Assembly (NCBI GenBank): GCA_015655165.1 | Contig: JAATFN010000420.1 | Location: 1-7,531, forward strand | From: Betaproteobacteria bacterium | Lineage (GTDB): Bacteria > Pseudomonadota > Gammaproteobacteria > Burkholderiales > Burkholderiaceae_D | DNA: 7,531 bases | Reading direction: 5' to 3' | Part shown: positions 1 to 6,385 of the stretch, one piece after another | Numbering within the stretch: the stretch's first letter is position 1 | How the letters are laid out: each line of letters opens with the position of its first letter | The notes under the pieces: generated by a model | The model's input: only the letters and a program-made list of their open reading frames with translations | What the model was told of the DNA's origin: nothing | The model's database searches: none | Program-made: the position numbers and the translations under genes

Positions 1-2682
1 GTAAATAGCCTATTCGCTGGTGTGGTTTGTCTGGCCTTACCGATTCCCAATACTGTGCATGCAGTTGAAGCTGTCAACACGTCATCCAGAAGCTACGCCA
101 TCGCGGGAGGCAAACTGGTTGATGTGCTCGCGCAGTTTGCTGCTGTCGCCGGTGTGCCGTTGTCGTTTGATCCTGCTGTATTGGGCAATCTCCACAGTAA
201 CGGATTACAAGGCAACTTCACTGTGCAAGAAGGATTCAGCCGTCTGTTGACAGGCAGTGGTTATGAACTGGAGAGCAAGGGAAATAGTGGTTATTCGTTG
301 CGTCCCAGTACGTTACGTTCCGGTACCGGTGAAGGGGCAGCTTCTGCTAGCGGAGAGACCATGCTGCAGACCGTTACCGTGATGGGGACCACCGAGCCAA
401 ATCCAGCCGACATGCCATATAAGGCAGCAGGTTCAAATGCGCACATCTCGGCGCAACAGATCGAGACAAACCGTGGCACCTCCGTTGGAGACTTTCTTGC
501 CGGCATTCCCGGCGTGCTCAACGGGGACAACCGCAATTCGGGTGCGCTTGATGTCAACATCCGGGGTATGCAGGGACAAGGCCGTGTACCGGTGGTCATT
601 GATGGCGCCTCGCAGGAGCAAACGGTCTATCGTGGCTACAACGGCGCCCGCTCAGGCAGCTATGTCGATCCTGATTTCATTGGAGAGGTTGCCATCGAGA
701 AGGGGGCAAGTTCCGGTGCGGATGCATCGGGTGCGATTGGCGGTATCGTGCGCATGCGTACATTATCAGTGGATGACATTCTGTTGCCAGGCAAAAAAGT
801 CGGTATCCGTTTGCGCGGTGGATTTAACACCAACAGCACTTCGGCGCCACCGCTTCTGACGACAGGCGGCGTCATCGGCGGTTCTTTTCCTGAAGGAACC
901 ACACCGACGGTGCGCGATGGTGGCAATATGGATCGCCCTGGACTGTTTCAACCGACAGGTGGTAACGGCAGTGTTGCAATGGCTTACAGTTCAGACGGCG
1001 TCGATCTGGTCGCAGCTTTCGCGCGTCGACGCAACGGGAATTATTTTTCAGGAAACTACGGTAGCGGCCAGCCTCATTTCGTCAATCTGGGTACAGATTA
1101 CGGCTATACCCGGATTGGTTACGAGGGCCTTTCTCCATGGAAAGGCGGGGAAGAAATCCTGAATACATCGACGGATAATAGCTCGCTGCTGCTCAAGGGG
1201 AATGTCCATTTCGGCACGGATCATGCGCTGGAACTGAGTTATATGCGCTATGACAGCACCTTCGGGGAAATCATGCCAACCCGGCTTGGAAGCCATACAA
1301 GCGCGGTCGGTGGCTATCAGTCTCCGCTTGATAGACTCGATCTGAAGACCTGGACCGCGCGCTATCGCTGGTCGCCAGGCAGCGATCTGGTTAACCTGAA
1401 AGTGGATGTGTTTCGTACCGATATGGACCACCGGGCGAACAACCTGCTGACCATCGGCACCACCACCACCGAGAGTATCAGTTACTCGCAGTCGATCCGC
1501 GACGGCGTCAAGCTGTCGAATGAGAGCCTCATCAGCGCCATTCCCGGCAAGTTCAAACTTGAATATGGTGGTGCCTGGCAGCGTGACCAGGTTGGTCTGC
1601 CCGATGGAATGGACAACAATCAATGGGTGATCAACCACCTGGAGTTCCCACCACGTTCTGGCACGCGTACTGAAAAAAGCACCTTCGTCAATACAGACTG
1701 GAAGATCAATCCGCAGTGGACACTTGCCACCGGTTTGCGTTACGCCAATTTTGAAACGACAGACCGCAACTATTCGCTAAAGACAATCAGCTACTGGCCA
1801 AATACCGCCTATGAACTCATCCCGGGTGTGCCGACCCAAATCTCGGGGCATGGCTGGTCCAAAAATATTTCCCTTAGCTGGGCGCCGAAAGATGATGTGC
1901 AGTTTTACATCCGTTATTCGGATGCTACGCGCATGCCTAGTGTCTTCGAGACATTGAGCGGTTTCTCGACTGCCTATCTGCCACCGGACTTGCGTCCAGA
2001 GCGGGCAAAATCCTATGAATTGGGGGTGAACAAGGTATTTGACAATCTGACCGGCAATAAAGATCGCCTGCGCGTGCATTTCGCCTATTATGATAATAAG
2101 ATCGACGATTATCTTACACGCTCGAACGTGATCTATGATAAACCGATTAGCTGGCAGATCGGTGGTCTTGGTATGATCAATCTCGACTATGCCCGCATGA
2201 GGGGGATCGAATTGAGTGCGGATTACGGGCGAGGGAACCTGACGACCAAATTGTCATGGAATCACGCGATTACCTCGCGCTTCTGTGCCCGTCCGGGTAC
2301 ATTGTATCGTCAGGAAAACTTGTGTTCGGAAGGCGGCTTCATCAACAGCTACGCGTTGCAACATGTGCCGCCGAAGGACACTGTTTCTCTGCAATTGGGC
2401 TACAATATGTTCGACGATCGCTTGCATTTGGGCACGCAGGTAAATTATTATTCAAGCCGTTTTGTTGAAAGTACTGTGGATTCGACAAGTGAGATACAGC
2501 CAGGCAAGTGGAATCCATACACGCTTGTGAATGTGTCCGCGCGTTACAAGATTGATGCATCGAAGCAGATCGATGTCGCAATCGATAATCTGACGGACCG
2601 TTATTACATGGATGCGATTAACGCCGCACTGATGCCAGCTCCCGGTCGTACTATCCGGATGAATTTTACTATCAAGTTCTGA
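1..2682 (+). CDS. TonB-dependent haem/haemophore receptor, HasR/BhuR type, with STN signalling domain (5' end outside window)
   Basis: Outer-membrane receptor that should take up haem using TonB energy. The frame is open from base 1, so the start lies upstream; a GTG at 22 falls inside the signal peptide and is not the start. The visible signal-peptide tail ends near PNTVHA, with cleavage expected around base 63. An STN domain (about 91-310) follows, then a TonB box (LQTVTVMG, 364-387). The plug (about 415-770) has NIRGMQGQGR (556-585), IDG and YRGYNG, close to the haemoglobin/HasR receptor family. A 22-strand barrel ends in the typical terminal Phe (IKF). The FRAP/NPNL boxes of haem receptors appear in altered form as RMPSVFE (1930-1950) and PPDLRPE (1981-2001), with no histidine between them. 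Two cysteines (2284 and 2323) sit in one predicted loop and may form a disulfide. The STN domain implies control by an ECF sigma/anti-sigma pair. The haem oxygenase downstream supports haem as substrate. Receptor certain; ligand inferred. Confidence 0.93.
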   Translation, partial: VNSLFAGVVCLALPIPNTVHAVEAVNTSSRSYAIAGGKLVDVLAQFAAVAGVPLSFDPAVLGNLHSNGLQGNFTVQEGFSRLLTGSGYELESKGNSGYSLRPSTLRSGTGEGAASASGETMLQTVTVMGTTEPNPADMPYKAAGSNAHISAQQIETNRGTSVGDFLAGIPGVLNGDNRNSGALDVNIRGMQGQGRVPVVIDGASQEQTVYRGYNGARSGSYVDPDFIGEVAIEKGASSGADASGAIGGIVRMRTLSVDDILLPGKKVGIRLRGGFNTNSTSAPPLLTTGGVIGGSFPEGTTPTVRDGGNMDRPGLFQPTGGNGSVAMAYSSDGVDLVAAFARRRNGNYFSGNYGSGQPHFVNLGTDYGYTRIGYEGLSPWKGGEEILNTSTDNSSLLLKGNVHFGTDHALELSYMRYDSTFGEIMPTRLGSHTSAVGGYQSPLDRLDLKTWTARYRWSPGSDLVNLKVDVFRTDMDHRANNLLTIGTTTTESISYSQSIRDGVKLSNESLISAIPGKFKLEYGGAWQRDQVGLPDGMDNNQWVINHLEFPPRSGTRTEKSTFVNTDWKINPQWTLATGLRYANFETTDRNYSLKTISYWPNTAYELIPGVPTQISGHGWSKNISLSWAPKDDVQFYIRYSDATRMPSVFETLSGFSTAYLPPDLRPERAKSYELGVNKVFDNLTGNKDRLRVHFAYYDNKIDDYLTRSNVIYDKPISWQIGGLGMINLDYARMRGIELSADYGRGNLTTKLSWNHAITSRFCARPGTLYRQENLCSEGGFINSYALQHVPPKDTVSLQLGYNMFDDRLHLGTQVNYYSSRFVESTVDSTSEIQPGKWNPYTLVNVSARYKIDASKQIDVAIDNLTDRYYMDAINAALMPAPGRTIRMNFTIKF

Positions 2683-2690
2683 GTGTTGTT

Positions 2691-2729
2691 GCCGGGTGTA
2701 TATAGCATCCGGCTTTTATCAATTTTTTT
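2691..2729 (+). terminator. Terminator-like hairpin between receptor and haem oxygenase
   Basis: GCCGGGTG (2691-2698) pairs with CATCCGGC (2706-2713): eight base pairs including one G-T wobble, with a 7-base loop. TTTT follows at 2714-2717 and a seven-T run at 2723-2729. This is the shape of a rho-independent terminator, but the main T run is ten bases from the stem, so it may be leaky. It starts nine bases after the receptor stop codon and ends just before the haem oxygenase ribosome binding site. It could lower haem oxygenase expression relative to the receptor, or end the receptor transcript. Confidence 0.5.
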
Positions 2730-2740
2730 GCAGGTAAATC

Positions 2741-3331
2741 ATGACGCTTGACGATACCACCACCCAACTTACCCGTGCAGAACGTCTGCGTTCTGCCAAC
2801 CACACGACACATGACGCGCTGGACACGGCGATTATGGCAGCAAAGCCCTTCGACAGCCTGACAAATTACGGCCGTTTCCTGAAAGTGCAGTATGCCTTTC
2901 ACCGCGATGTTTCACCACTGTATACCGATGTGGCAGTCGCGGCTTTAATACCCGATCTGGCCAGTCTCAGTCGGTTGGATGCTGTTGCGCGAGATATAGC
3001 CAGTATTGGCGCAGCATTGCCCGGCGATACAGGAATTCCTGCAGCGACAGGGCTTGCCGTACCTGAAGCGCTTGGTTGGCTCTATGTCGTTGAAGGTTCG
3101 AATCTGGGCGCGGCATTTTTGCTAAAGGCAGCGAAAAAGATGGGGCTTTCCGAAACCCATGGCGCGTCACATTTGGCCGAAGCACCTGCTGGCAGGGCAG
3201 CACATTGGCGGCTATTCAAGGACGCGTTCAATGCGGTAGAATTCACCGAGGTTGAGGATGCACGTGTTATCGCCGGTGCCAATGCAGCTTTCGTGCGCGT
3301 GCGTGCACTGGTTGATCTGCATCTGGGTTGA
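2741..3331 (+). CDS. hemO: Haem oxygenase, HemO/PigA family (biliverdin-producing)
   Basis: Soluble cytoplasmic enzyme that opens haem with O2 and electrons to give biliverdin, CO and Fe2+, freeing iron from imported haem. The 196 residues align along their length with P. aeruginosa HemO/PigA as I recall it, with a constant two-residue offset in the core. Shared blocks are KPFDSLTNYGRFLKVQY (35-51), SPLY (58-61), the distal helix LGWLYVVEGSNLGAAFLLK (111-129) and HLAEAPAGRA (144-153). The proximal haem ligand should be His24 (equivalent to His26 in P. aeruginosa); the flexible distal glycines are Gly119 and Gly123. Four residues that steer P. aeruginosa HemO to delta/beta cleavage (Asn19, Lys34, Phe117, Lys132) are here Arg17, Met32, Tyr115 and Ala130. 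The ATG follows a modest CAGG (2731-2734) at six bases. It lies 58 bases after the receptor, so cotranscription is likely but may be attenuated. It ends 36 bases before a convergent gene, with no clear terminator between them. Confidence 0.94.
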   Translation: MTLDDTTTQLTRAERLRSANHTTHDALDTAIMAAKPFDSLTNYGRFLKVQYAFHRDVSPLYTDVAVAALIPDLASLSRLDAVARDIASIGAALPGDTGIPAATGLAVPEALGWLYVVEGSNLGAAFLLKAAKKMGLSETHGASHLAEAPAGRAAHWRLFKDAFNAVEFTEVEDARVIAGANAAFVRVRALVDLHLG

Positions 3332-3367
3332 GTCAACGGTTTTTATCCCAAAGATCTGCCGCAGGTA

Positions 3368-4204
3368 TTACACAGGCAGAGCGGACTTGATGCCATTCAC
3401 CCACGATTTGGCCGGCAGTTTGGTGGTAGTTTTGATCGCATCGGCCCGTTCGTACAGTGCCGTGAAATCGAGCACAGGTTTCTGTTTAAAGGCAATCGCA
3501 ATGACATTGCCGTCATGGACCTCCGGCAGTGCAATCACATGACCAAAAGCGAATTTCATTGCCTTGAGGTTTTTTGCATAGCTTGGATGGTCGCCAAACA
3601 AATTGACCGTCATGACTCCATGCTCGCCTAATGCGTCATAGCATGCCTGATAGAACTCCGGCGTGTCCAATACCGGGCCTCTGGCCGTGGCGTCATACAA
3701 ATCGACTTGCAAGACGTCAAGACTACCGGGTCGCACTTCGTCATTGACATACACCAGTGCATCCATTTCCAGCACTGACAAGCGCTCGTCTTCGGCGGGG
3801 AGTTTGAACATGCTGTTGCAAATAGCGATGACGGACGGATTCAACTCGACTGCTGTGACCCTGGCGTCTTCAAACTGGCGATAACAGAATTTGGTCAGTG
3901 CGCCTGTACCAAGCCCCAGTTGCACAATATGCTGTGGCGCTTTAACAAACAGCATCCATGCCATCATTTGCTGGGCATATTCCAGTTCCAGCCAATCGGG
4001 TTTACGAATGCGCATGGCGCCTTGCACCCATTCTGTTCCGAAGTGTAAATACCGCACGCCATCCATTTCCGACAAAGTTACAGGGGCATATCTGATTTTG
4101 CGGGGTTTGGGCGTTGACGCCGATTTACCTGGACCTTCTTTGGTATTGGCTTGTGCTTCGATGGATTTTCTTTTGATCAGCATAATCGGCAAACTAATAC
4201 GCAT
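3368..4204 (-). CDS. Spermidine-synthase-fold protein, atypical (substrate unknown)
   Basis: 278 residues with the Rossmann fold of the spermidine/spermine synthase family. The nucleotide-binding motif is LGLGTG (96-101), followed by the acidic ribose-binding residue Glu120 in VTAVELNP, Asp148 in LEMDALVYV, and VDLYDATARGP (167-177), which matches the catalytic DxxD segment of SpeE. The N-terminal half is unusual. True spermidine synthases have a conserved Q-x-T/S-x-x-D-E-x-x-YHEM stretch for the amine substrate; here the equivalent is WVQGAMRIRKPDWLELEYAQQM (within 59-80), with no YHEM. It is therefore probably a paralogue acting on another acceptor, or a methyltransferase-like protein. The first 40 residues are basic and low in complexity. 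ATG at 4204 is the first start in the open frame (Met8 at 4183 is the alternative), and neither has a clear Shine-Dalgarno sequence. It faces the haem oxygenase tail to tail. The 151 bases upstream of it, back to the next minus-strand gene, show nothing I can name. Confidence 0.85.
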   Translation of the reverse strand: MRISLPIMLIKRKSIEAQANTKEGPGKSASTPKPRKIRYAPVTLSEMDGVRYLHFGTEWVQGAMRIRKPDWLELEYAQQMMAWMLFVKAPQHIVQLGLGTGALTKFCYRQFEDARVTAVELNPSVIAICNSMFKLPAEDERLSVLEMDALVYVNDEVRPGSLDVLQVDLYDATARGPVLDTPEFYQACYDALGEHGVMTVNLFGDHPSYAKNLKAMKFAFGHVIALPEVHDGNVIAIAFKQKPVLDFTALYERADAIKTTTKLPAKSWVNGIKSALPV

Positions 4205-4355
4205 GGCAAACGGGTTATGCCAATGCTTGGGACGGCGGACTTGCCGACTCGGTGAATGGGCAATGATGGCAGATTTAGGTGTTCAAGGCCAGTATTGACA
4301 TCTTTCATTACAGCGATAAAGCGCCAACATCATCAGTTGTCTGTGTTGACTGTAT

Positions 4356-4637
4356 TTATTCGCTAAAAATGGCCAGAAAGCCGTCTTTGGGTTCTTTGGC
4401 ATCTGCCAGTTCATTGGTCATTTCCATGTCGATCAATTCTTCGACCGCATTGTTGTAATGCTGCATACCGGAGGTGCCGATAATACGGTAAATGTCACCC
4501 TGACTATTGCGCAGGCCAATCAACATTTTTTCTTTTTTGACTGCCGAGATATCTTTGACTTTGACGAGCAGATTGGTCATCAACTGGTCGTTGTAGGAAG
4601 CAATGTCTGTATTGTCGACTAAAGCAGTGGTAAGCAT
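4356..4637 (-). CDS. Hypothetical protein, 93 residues
   Basis: I do not recognise this protein. It has no signal peptide, membrane helix, cysteine or obvious DNA-binding motif. It looks like a small soluble acidic protein: a beta-prone middle part (MLIGLRNSQGDIYRIIG, about 38-54), then an acidic, probably helical stretch (NAVEELIDMEMTNELAD, about 63-79) and a hydrophobic tail FLAIFSE. The frame stays open upstream to a stop at about 4737, but ATG at 4635-4637 is the first usual start codon. No Shine-Dalgarno sequence precedes it, so the start is uncertain and translation may be weak. It lies between two minus-strand genes; a perfect 15-bp inverted repeat starts 31 bases upstream of its start. 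No strong opposing frame competes with it. I call it a gene on length, composition and position only. Confidence 0.6.
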   Translation of the reverse strand: MLTTALVDNTDIASYNDQLMTNLLVKVKDISAVKKEKMLIGLRNSQGDIYRIIGTSGMQHYNNAVEELIDMEMTNELADAKEPKDGFLAIFSE

Positions 4638-4667
4638 AGTAAGAAATAAGTATGAAATGGAAGTAAG

Positions 4668-4701
4668 GCAGGCAATAACATGTTGCCATGTTATTGCCTG
4701 C
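4668..4701. repeat. Perfect 15-bp inverted repeat (hairpin, 4-base loop)
   Basis: GCAGGCAATAACATG (4668-4682) is exactly complementary to CATGTTATTGCCTGC (4687-4701), with TTGC as the loop. No T run follows on either strand, so it is not a standard intrinsic terminator. It lies between the DNA glycosylase stop and the start of the 93-residue protein, both on the minus strand. It could be an RNA hairpin in that leader, a processing or stability element, or an operator. A smaller repeat, GCGC-7-GCGC (4706-4720), lies beside it. Confidence 0.9.
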
Positions 4702-4737
4702 GGGCGCGCAATTTTAGCGCTTCTGGCGTAAACAGGC

Positions 4738-4753
4738 TACTATCGAGATAGTA
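4738..4753. repeat. Short perfect palindrome, TACTATC-GA-GATAGTA
   Basis: Seven-base arms (4738-4744 and 4747-4753) surround a two-base centre, 28 bases after the glycosylase stop codon on the minus strand. As RNA the inner bases would form the loop. No T run follows. It may be a protein-binding site or the base of a 3' hairpin for the glycosylase transcript; the sequence does not decide. Confidence 0.6.
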
Positions 4754-4781
4754 TTTATGCTGCAAACTGTTACAAGCTATG

Positions 4782-5282
4782 TTATTTGACATGGTGTTTT
4801 AGTTCCTGCCAGACCGCCAGTTTGGCTGAATAAGGCATGGTGTGTGCAGGGCTGCTTGATGGTAACGTCACGATGTTGTATTTGCCGGCATATTCGCCAA
4901 GGGCTTTTAATCCGGTGCGTGTGGCAGTACCACCATTAAAGCCGATCGTATGTAATTGTGGCATTGTTGTTAACAGGCTGATCAAATCATTGTCGACCGC
5001 GTTGCGAATATTTGTGTCCAGACTGCCTTTGCGTTGGGCATTGGCAATGACATCCCATACACCAATGTGGTGTTTGTGCAGTAAGGGTAATCGTGCTTCA
5101 TAGGGCAGTATGACCAGATTAACGTCGACTAAGTCGGAGACGAGTTTCCAGAACTGGTTACGTGGGTGTGCGTAGTACTGCTGTGCATCAAGGGATGCCA
5201 CGCCCGGGAAACTGCCCAGTATCAAAATCTGTGTATGCTGATCGGTTACTGGCGCAAAGCCATGCAGTGCAGATGATGTCAT
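4782..5282 (-). CDS. Hypoxanthine (deoxyinosine)-DNA glycosylase, UDG superfamily family 6
   Basis: Base-excision repair enzyme expected to remove hypoxanthine, the deamination product of adenine, from DNA. At 166 residues it has the usual length of the family. Superfamily motif 1 is GSFPG (23-27), followed by the family signature SLDAQQYYAHPRNQFW (30-45); Asn42 in that segment is the likely catalytic or base-contacting Asn. FNGGTA (115-120) lies in the middle. The C-terminal DNA-binding motif is LPSSSPAHT (140-148), the counterpart of the HPSP loop of other uracil-DNA glycosylases. ATG at 5282 is the first start after an in-frame stop near 5313; no good Shine-Dalgarno sequence precedes it. 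It is transcribed away from the dehydrogenase gene at 5569, with a 286-base gap between them. It appears to stand alone, since the next minus-strand gene begins 144 bases downstream past two hairpins. The family assignment is firm; substrate range is inferred from the family. Confidence 0.9.
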   Translation of the reverse strand: MTSSALHGFAPVTDQHTQILILGSFPGVASLDAQQYYAHPRNQFWKLVSDLVDVNLVILPYEARLPLLHKHHIGVWDVIANAQRKGSLDTNIRNAVDNDLISLLTTMPQLHTIGFNGGTATRTGLKALGEYAGKYNIVTLPSSSPAHTMPYSAKLAVWQELKHHVK

Positions 5283-5365
5283 ATGGCAAAGAAGAGTTGG
5301 TACGTTTCGCTGCTATGGTAACAGATGGGTGTGCGGCAATGGTGGCACGTGAACCTGTACTTATG

Positions 5366-5389
5366 GCGACGCACCTTGTGGTCGCTTTT
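5366..5389 (+). other. Weak hairpin with T run in the 286-base divergent gap
   Basis: GCGAC (5366-5370) and CAC (5372-5374) pair with GTG (5378-5380) and GTCGC (5381-5385), with one bulged G and a three-base loop, followed by TTTT. It resembles a small terminator, but no plus-strand gene lies just upstream. The rest of 5283-5568 holds no convincing gene; its right end carries the palindrome and ribosome binding site of the dehydrogenase. Confidence 0.25.
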
Positions 5390-5490
5390 CCAATGCAATT
5401 GTTTCATCTGATGAATGTGGCACGGGACATCTGAAGTAGGTAATTGTGTCGTAATATGTGCTGCGTAATCAAACTATTTCTAGTACAGCA

Positions 5491-5530
5491 AGCTATTAAA
5501 AATAGCTATGCTGATAGCGGGTAGGCTATT
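5491..5530. promoter_or_regulatory. Operator-like palindrome with extra half-sites upstream of the dehydrogenase
   Basis: AGCTATT-AAA-AATAGCT (5491-5507) is a perfect palindrome with seven-base arms. The core recurs just downstream as GATAGC (5513-5518) and GGCTATT (5524-5530). The cluster lies 39-78 bases before the dehydrogenase ATG, where a repressor or activator would act. A possible -10, TATGCT (5507-5512), overlaps its edge, but I find no good -35, so no promoter is called. The regulator is unknown. Confidence 0.45.
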
Positions 5531-5568
5531 CAGTAATCGATTATTAACACTGACAAGGATAAAAAGAC

Positions 5569-6318
5569 ATGGGACAAAAAGTCATGATCATCACGGGTGG
5601 CAGTCGCGGTATTGGTGCTGCGACGGCGCTCTTGGCCGGCAAGAAGGGATACGCGGTGTGTGTGAACTATGTATCGAATCGTGACGCGGCTGAAGAAGTG
5701 GTGGGTAAAATTACCGCTGCCGGTGGCAAAGCAATGTCTGTGGCCGGCGATGTGGGTAAGGAGGCAGATATTGTACGGTTGTTCGAGTCTGTTGATAAAG
5801 AATTTGGTGCTGTGACGGCATTGATTAACAATGCGGGCATTTTGGATCACGGCATTCGTGTTGAAGAAATGACAGCAGAACGTATTAACCGTGTCTTGAT
5901 CACGAATATTACCGGCAGCATGATTTGTGCACGTGAAGCGGTGCGCCGCATGTCGACAACGTATGGCGGTCAAGGCGGCGTGATTGTCAATTTGTCTTCA
6001 ATGGCCGCAAAATTGGGTGGCCCATTCGAGTTTGTCGATTATGCAGCTTCCAAAGGTGCGATTGATGCGTTTACGATTGGACTGGCCAAAGAAGTTGCAA
6101 TGGATGGTATCCGCGTCAATGCAGTACGTCCCGGGCTGATCTATACCGATATTCATGCCAGTGGCGGAACAACCGATCGTGTTGATCGTCTAAAGGATGG
6201 CGTGCCGATGAAACGTGGTGGCACGCCAGAAGAAGTCGCAAATGCCATTTTGTGGCTGGCATCCGACGAAGCGTCTTATGCCACCGGAACATTTATTGAT
6301 ATTTCAGGTGGCCGCTAA
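5569..6318 (+). CDS. Short-chain dehydrogenase/reductase, YgfF-like
   Basis: Cytoplasmic NAD(P)-dependent oxidoreductase of the classical SDR family, 249 residues. The cofactor loop is TGGSRGIG (9-16). VNYVSNR (32-38) ends the second strand, and its Arg38 fits NADP(H) preference. NNAG is at 87-90. The catalytic set is Asn113, Ser144 (in NLSS), Tyr158 and Lys162 (YAASK, 158-162). RPG at 189-191 and a C-terminal TGTFIDISGG segment are typical of the family. Of proteins I know, it most resembles E. coli YgfF, notably AERINRVL (103-110), the VDYAASKGAID run and the HASGG segment; YgfF itself has no settled substrate. The start is well supported: AAGGA (5555-5559) sits nine bases before ATG. A palindromic site lies just upstream. 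No partner gene is next to it on the plus strand, so it is probably transcribed alone. Family certain, substrate unknown. Confidence 0.94.
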   Translation: MGQKVMIITGGSRGIGAATALLAGKKGYAVCVNYVSNRDAAEEVVGKITAAGGKAMSVAGDVGKEADIVRLFESVDKEFGAVTALINNAGILDHGIRVEEMTAERINRVLITNITGSMICAREAVRRMSTTYGGQGGVIVNLSSMAAKLGGPFEFVDYAASKGAIDAFTIGLAKEVAMDGIRVNAVRPGLIYTDIHASGGTTDRVDRLKDGVPMKRGGTPEEVANAILWLASDEASYATGTFIDISGGR

Positions 6319-6385
6319 GGTAACGGTGAAAGGGTGATATGTTGCATGTAGTGTCCTTTTGTTGGAAAAATCCGCTTCTTTGTTG

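Noticed and set aside
20..250. Plus-strand frame starting at 20, and GTG at 22 as the receptor start
   Set aside because: The receptor frame is open to base 1 and 22 lies inside the signal peptide, so the true start is upstream; the frame at 20 is an out-of-frame shadow of the STN region.
1048..1638. 196-codon minus-strand open frame inside the receptor gene
   Set aside because: Lies entirely opposite the well-supported receptor coding frame and shows no recognisable protein features; a codon-bias shadow.
3327..3337. GTTGAGTCAAC palindrome over the haem oxygenase stop, followed by five T, as a terminator
   Set aside because: The one-base centre leaves only about three usable pairs in RNA, too weak to call.
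3252..3542. Plus-strand 96-codon frame crossing the haem oxygenase and spermidine-synthase-like gene ends
   Set aside because: It spans two real genes in the wrong frame and strand, with no protein-like features or ribosome binding site.
3891..4298. Plus-strand 135-codon frame opposite the spermidine-synthase-like gene
   Set aside because: Antisense shadow of a gene with clear family motifs.
5283..5321. 12-codon frame ATGGCAAAG...TAA as a possible leader peptide
   Set aside because: No ribosome binding site and no plus-strand gene close enough for attenuation; the dehydrogenase starts about 250 bases away.
5162..5434. Plus-strand 90-codon frame overlapping the glycosylase start, including a 53-residue version from 5276
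   Set aside because: The first part is antisense to the glycosylase, no Shine-Dalgarno precedes any of its ATGs, and the product resembles nothing known.
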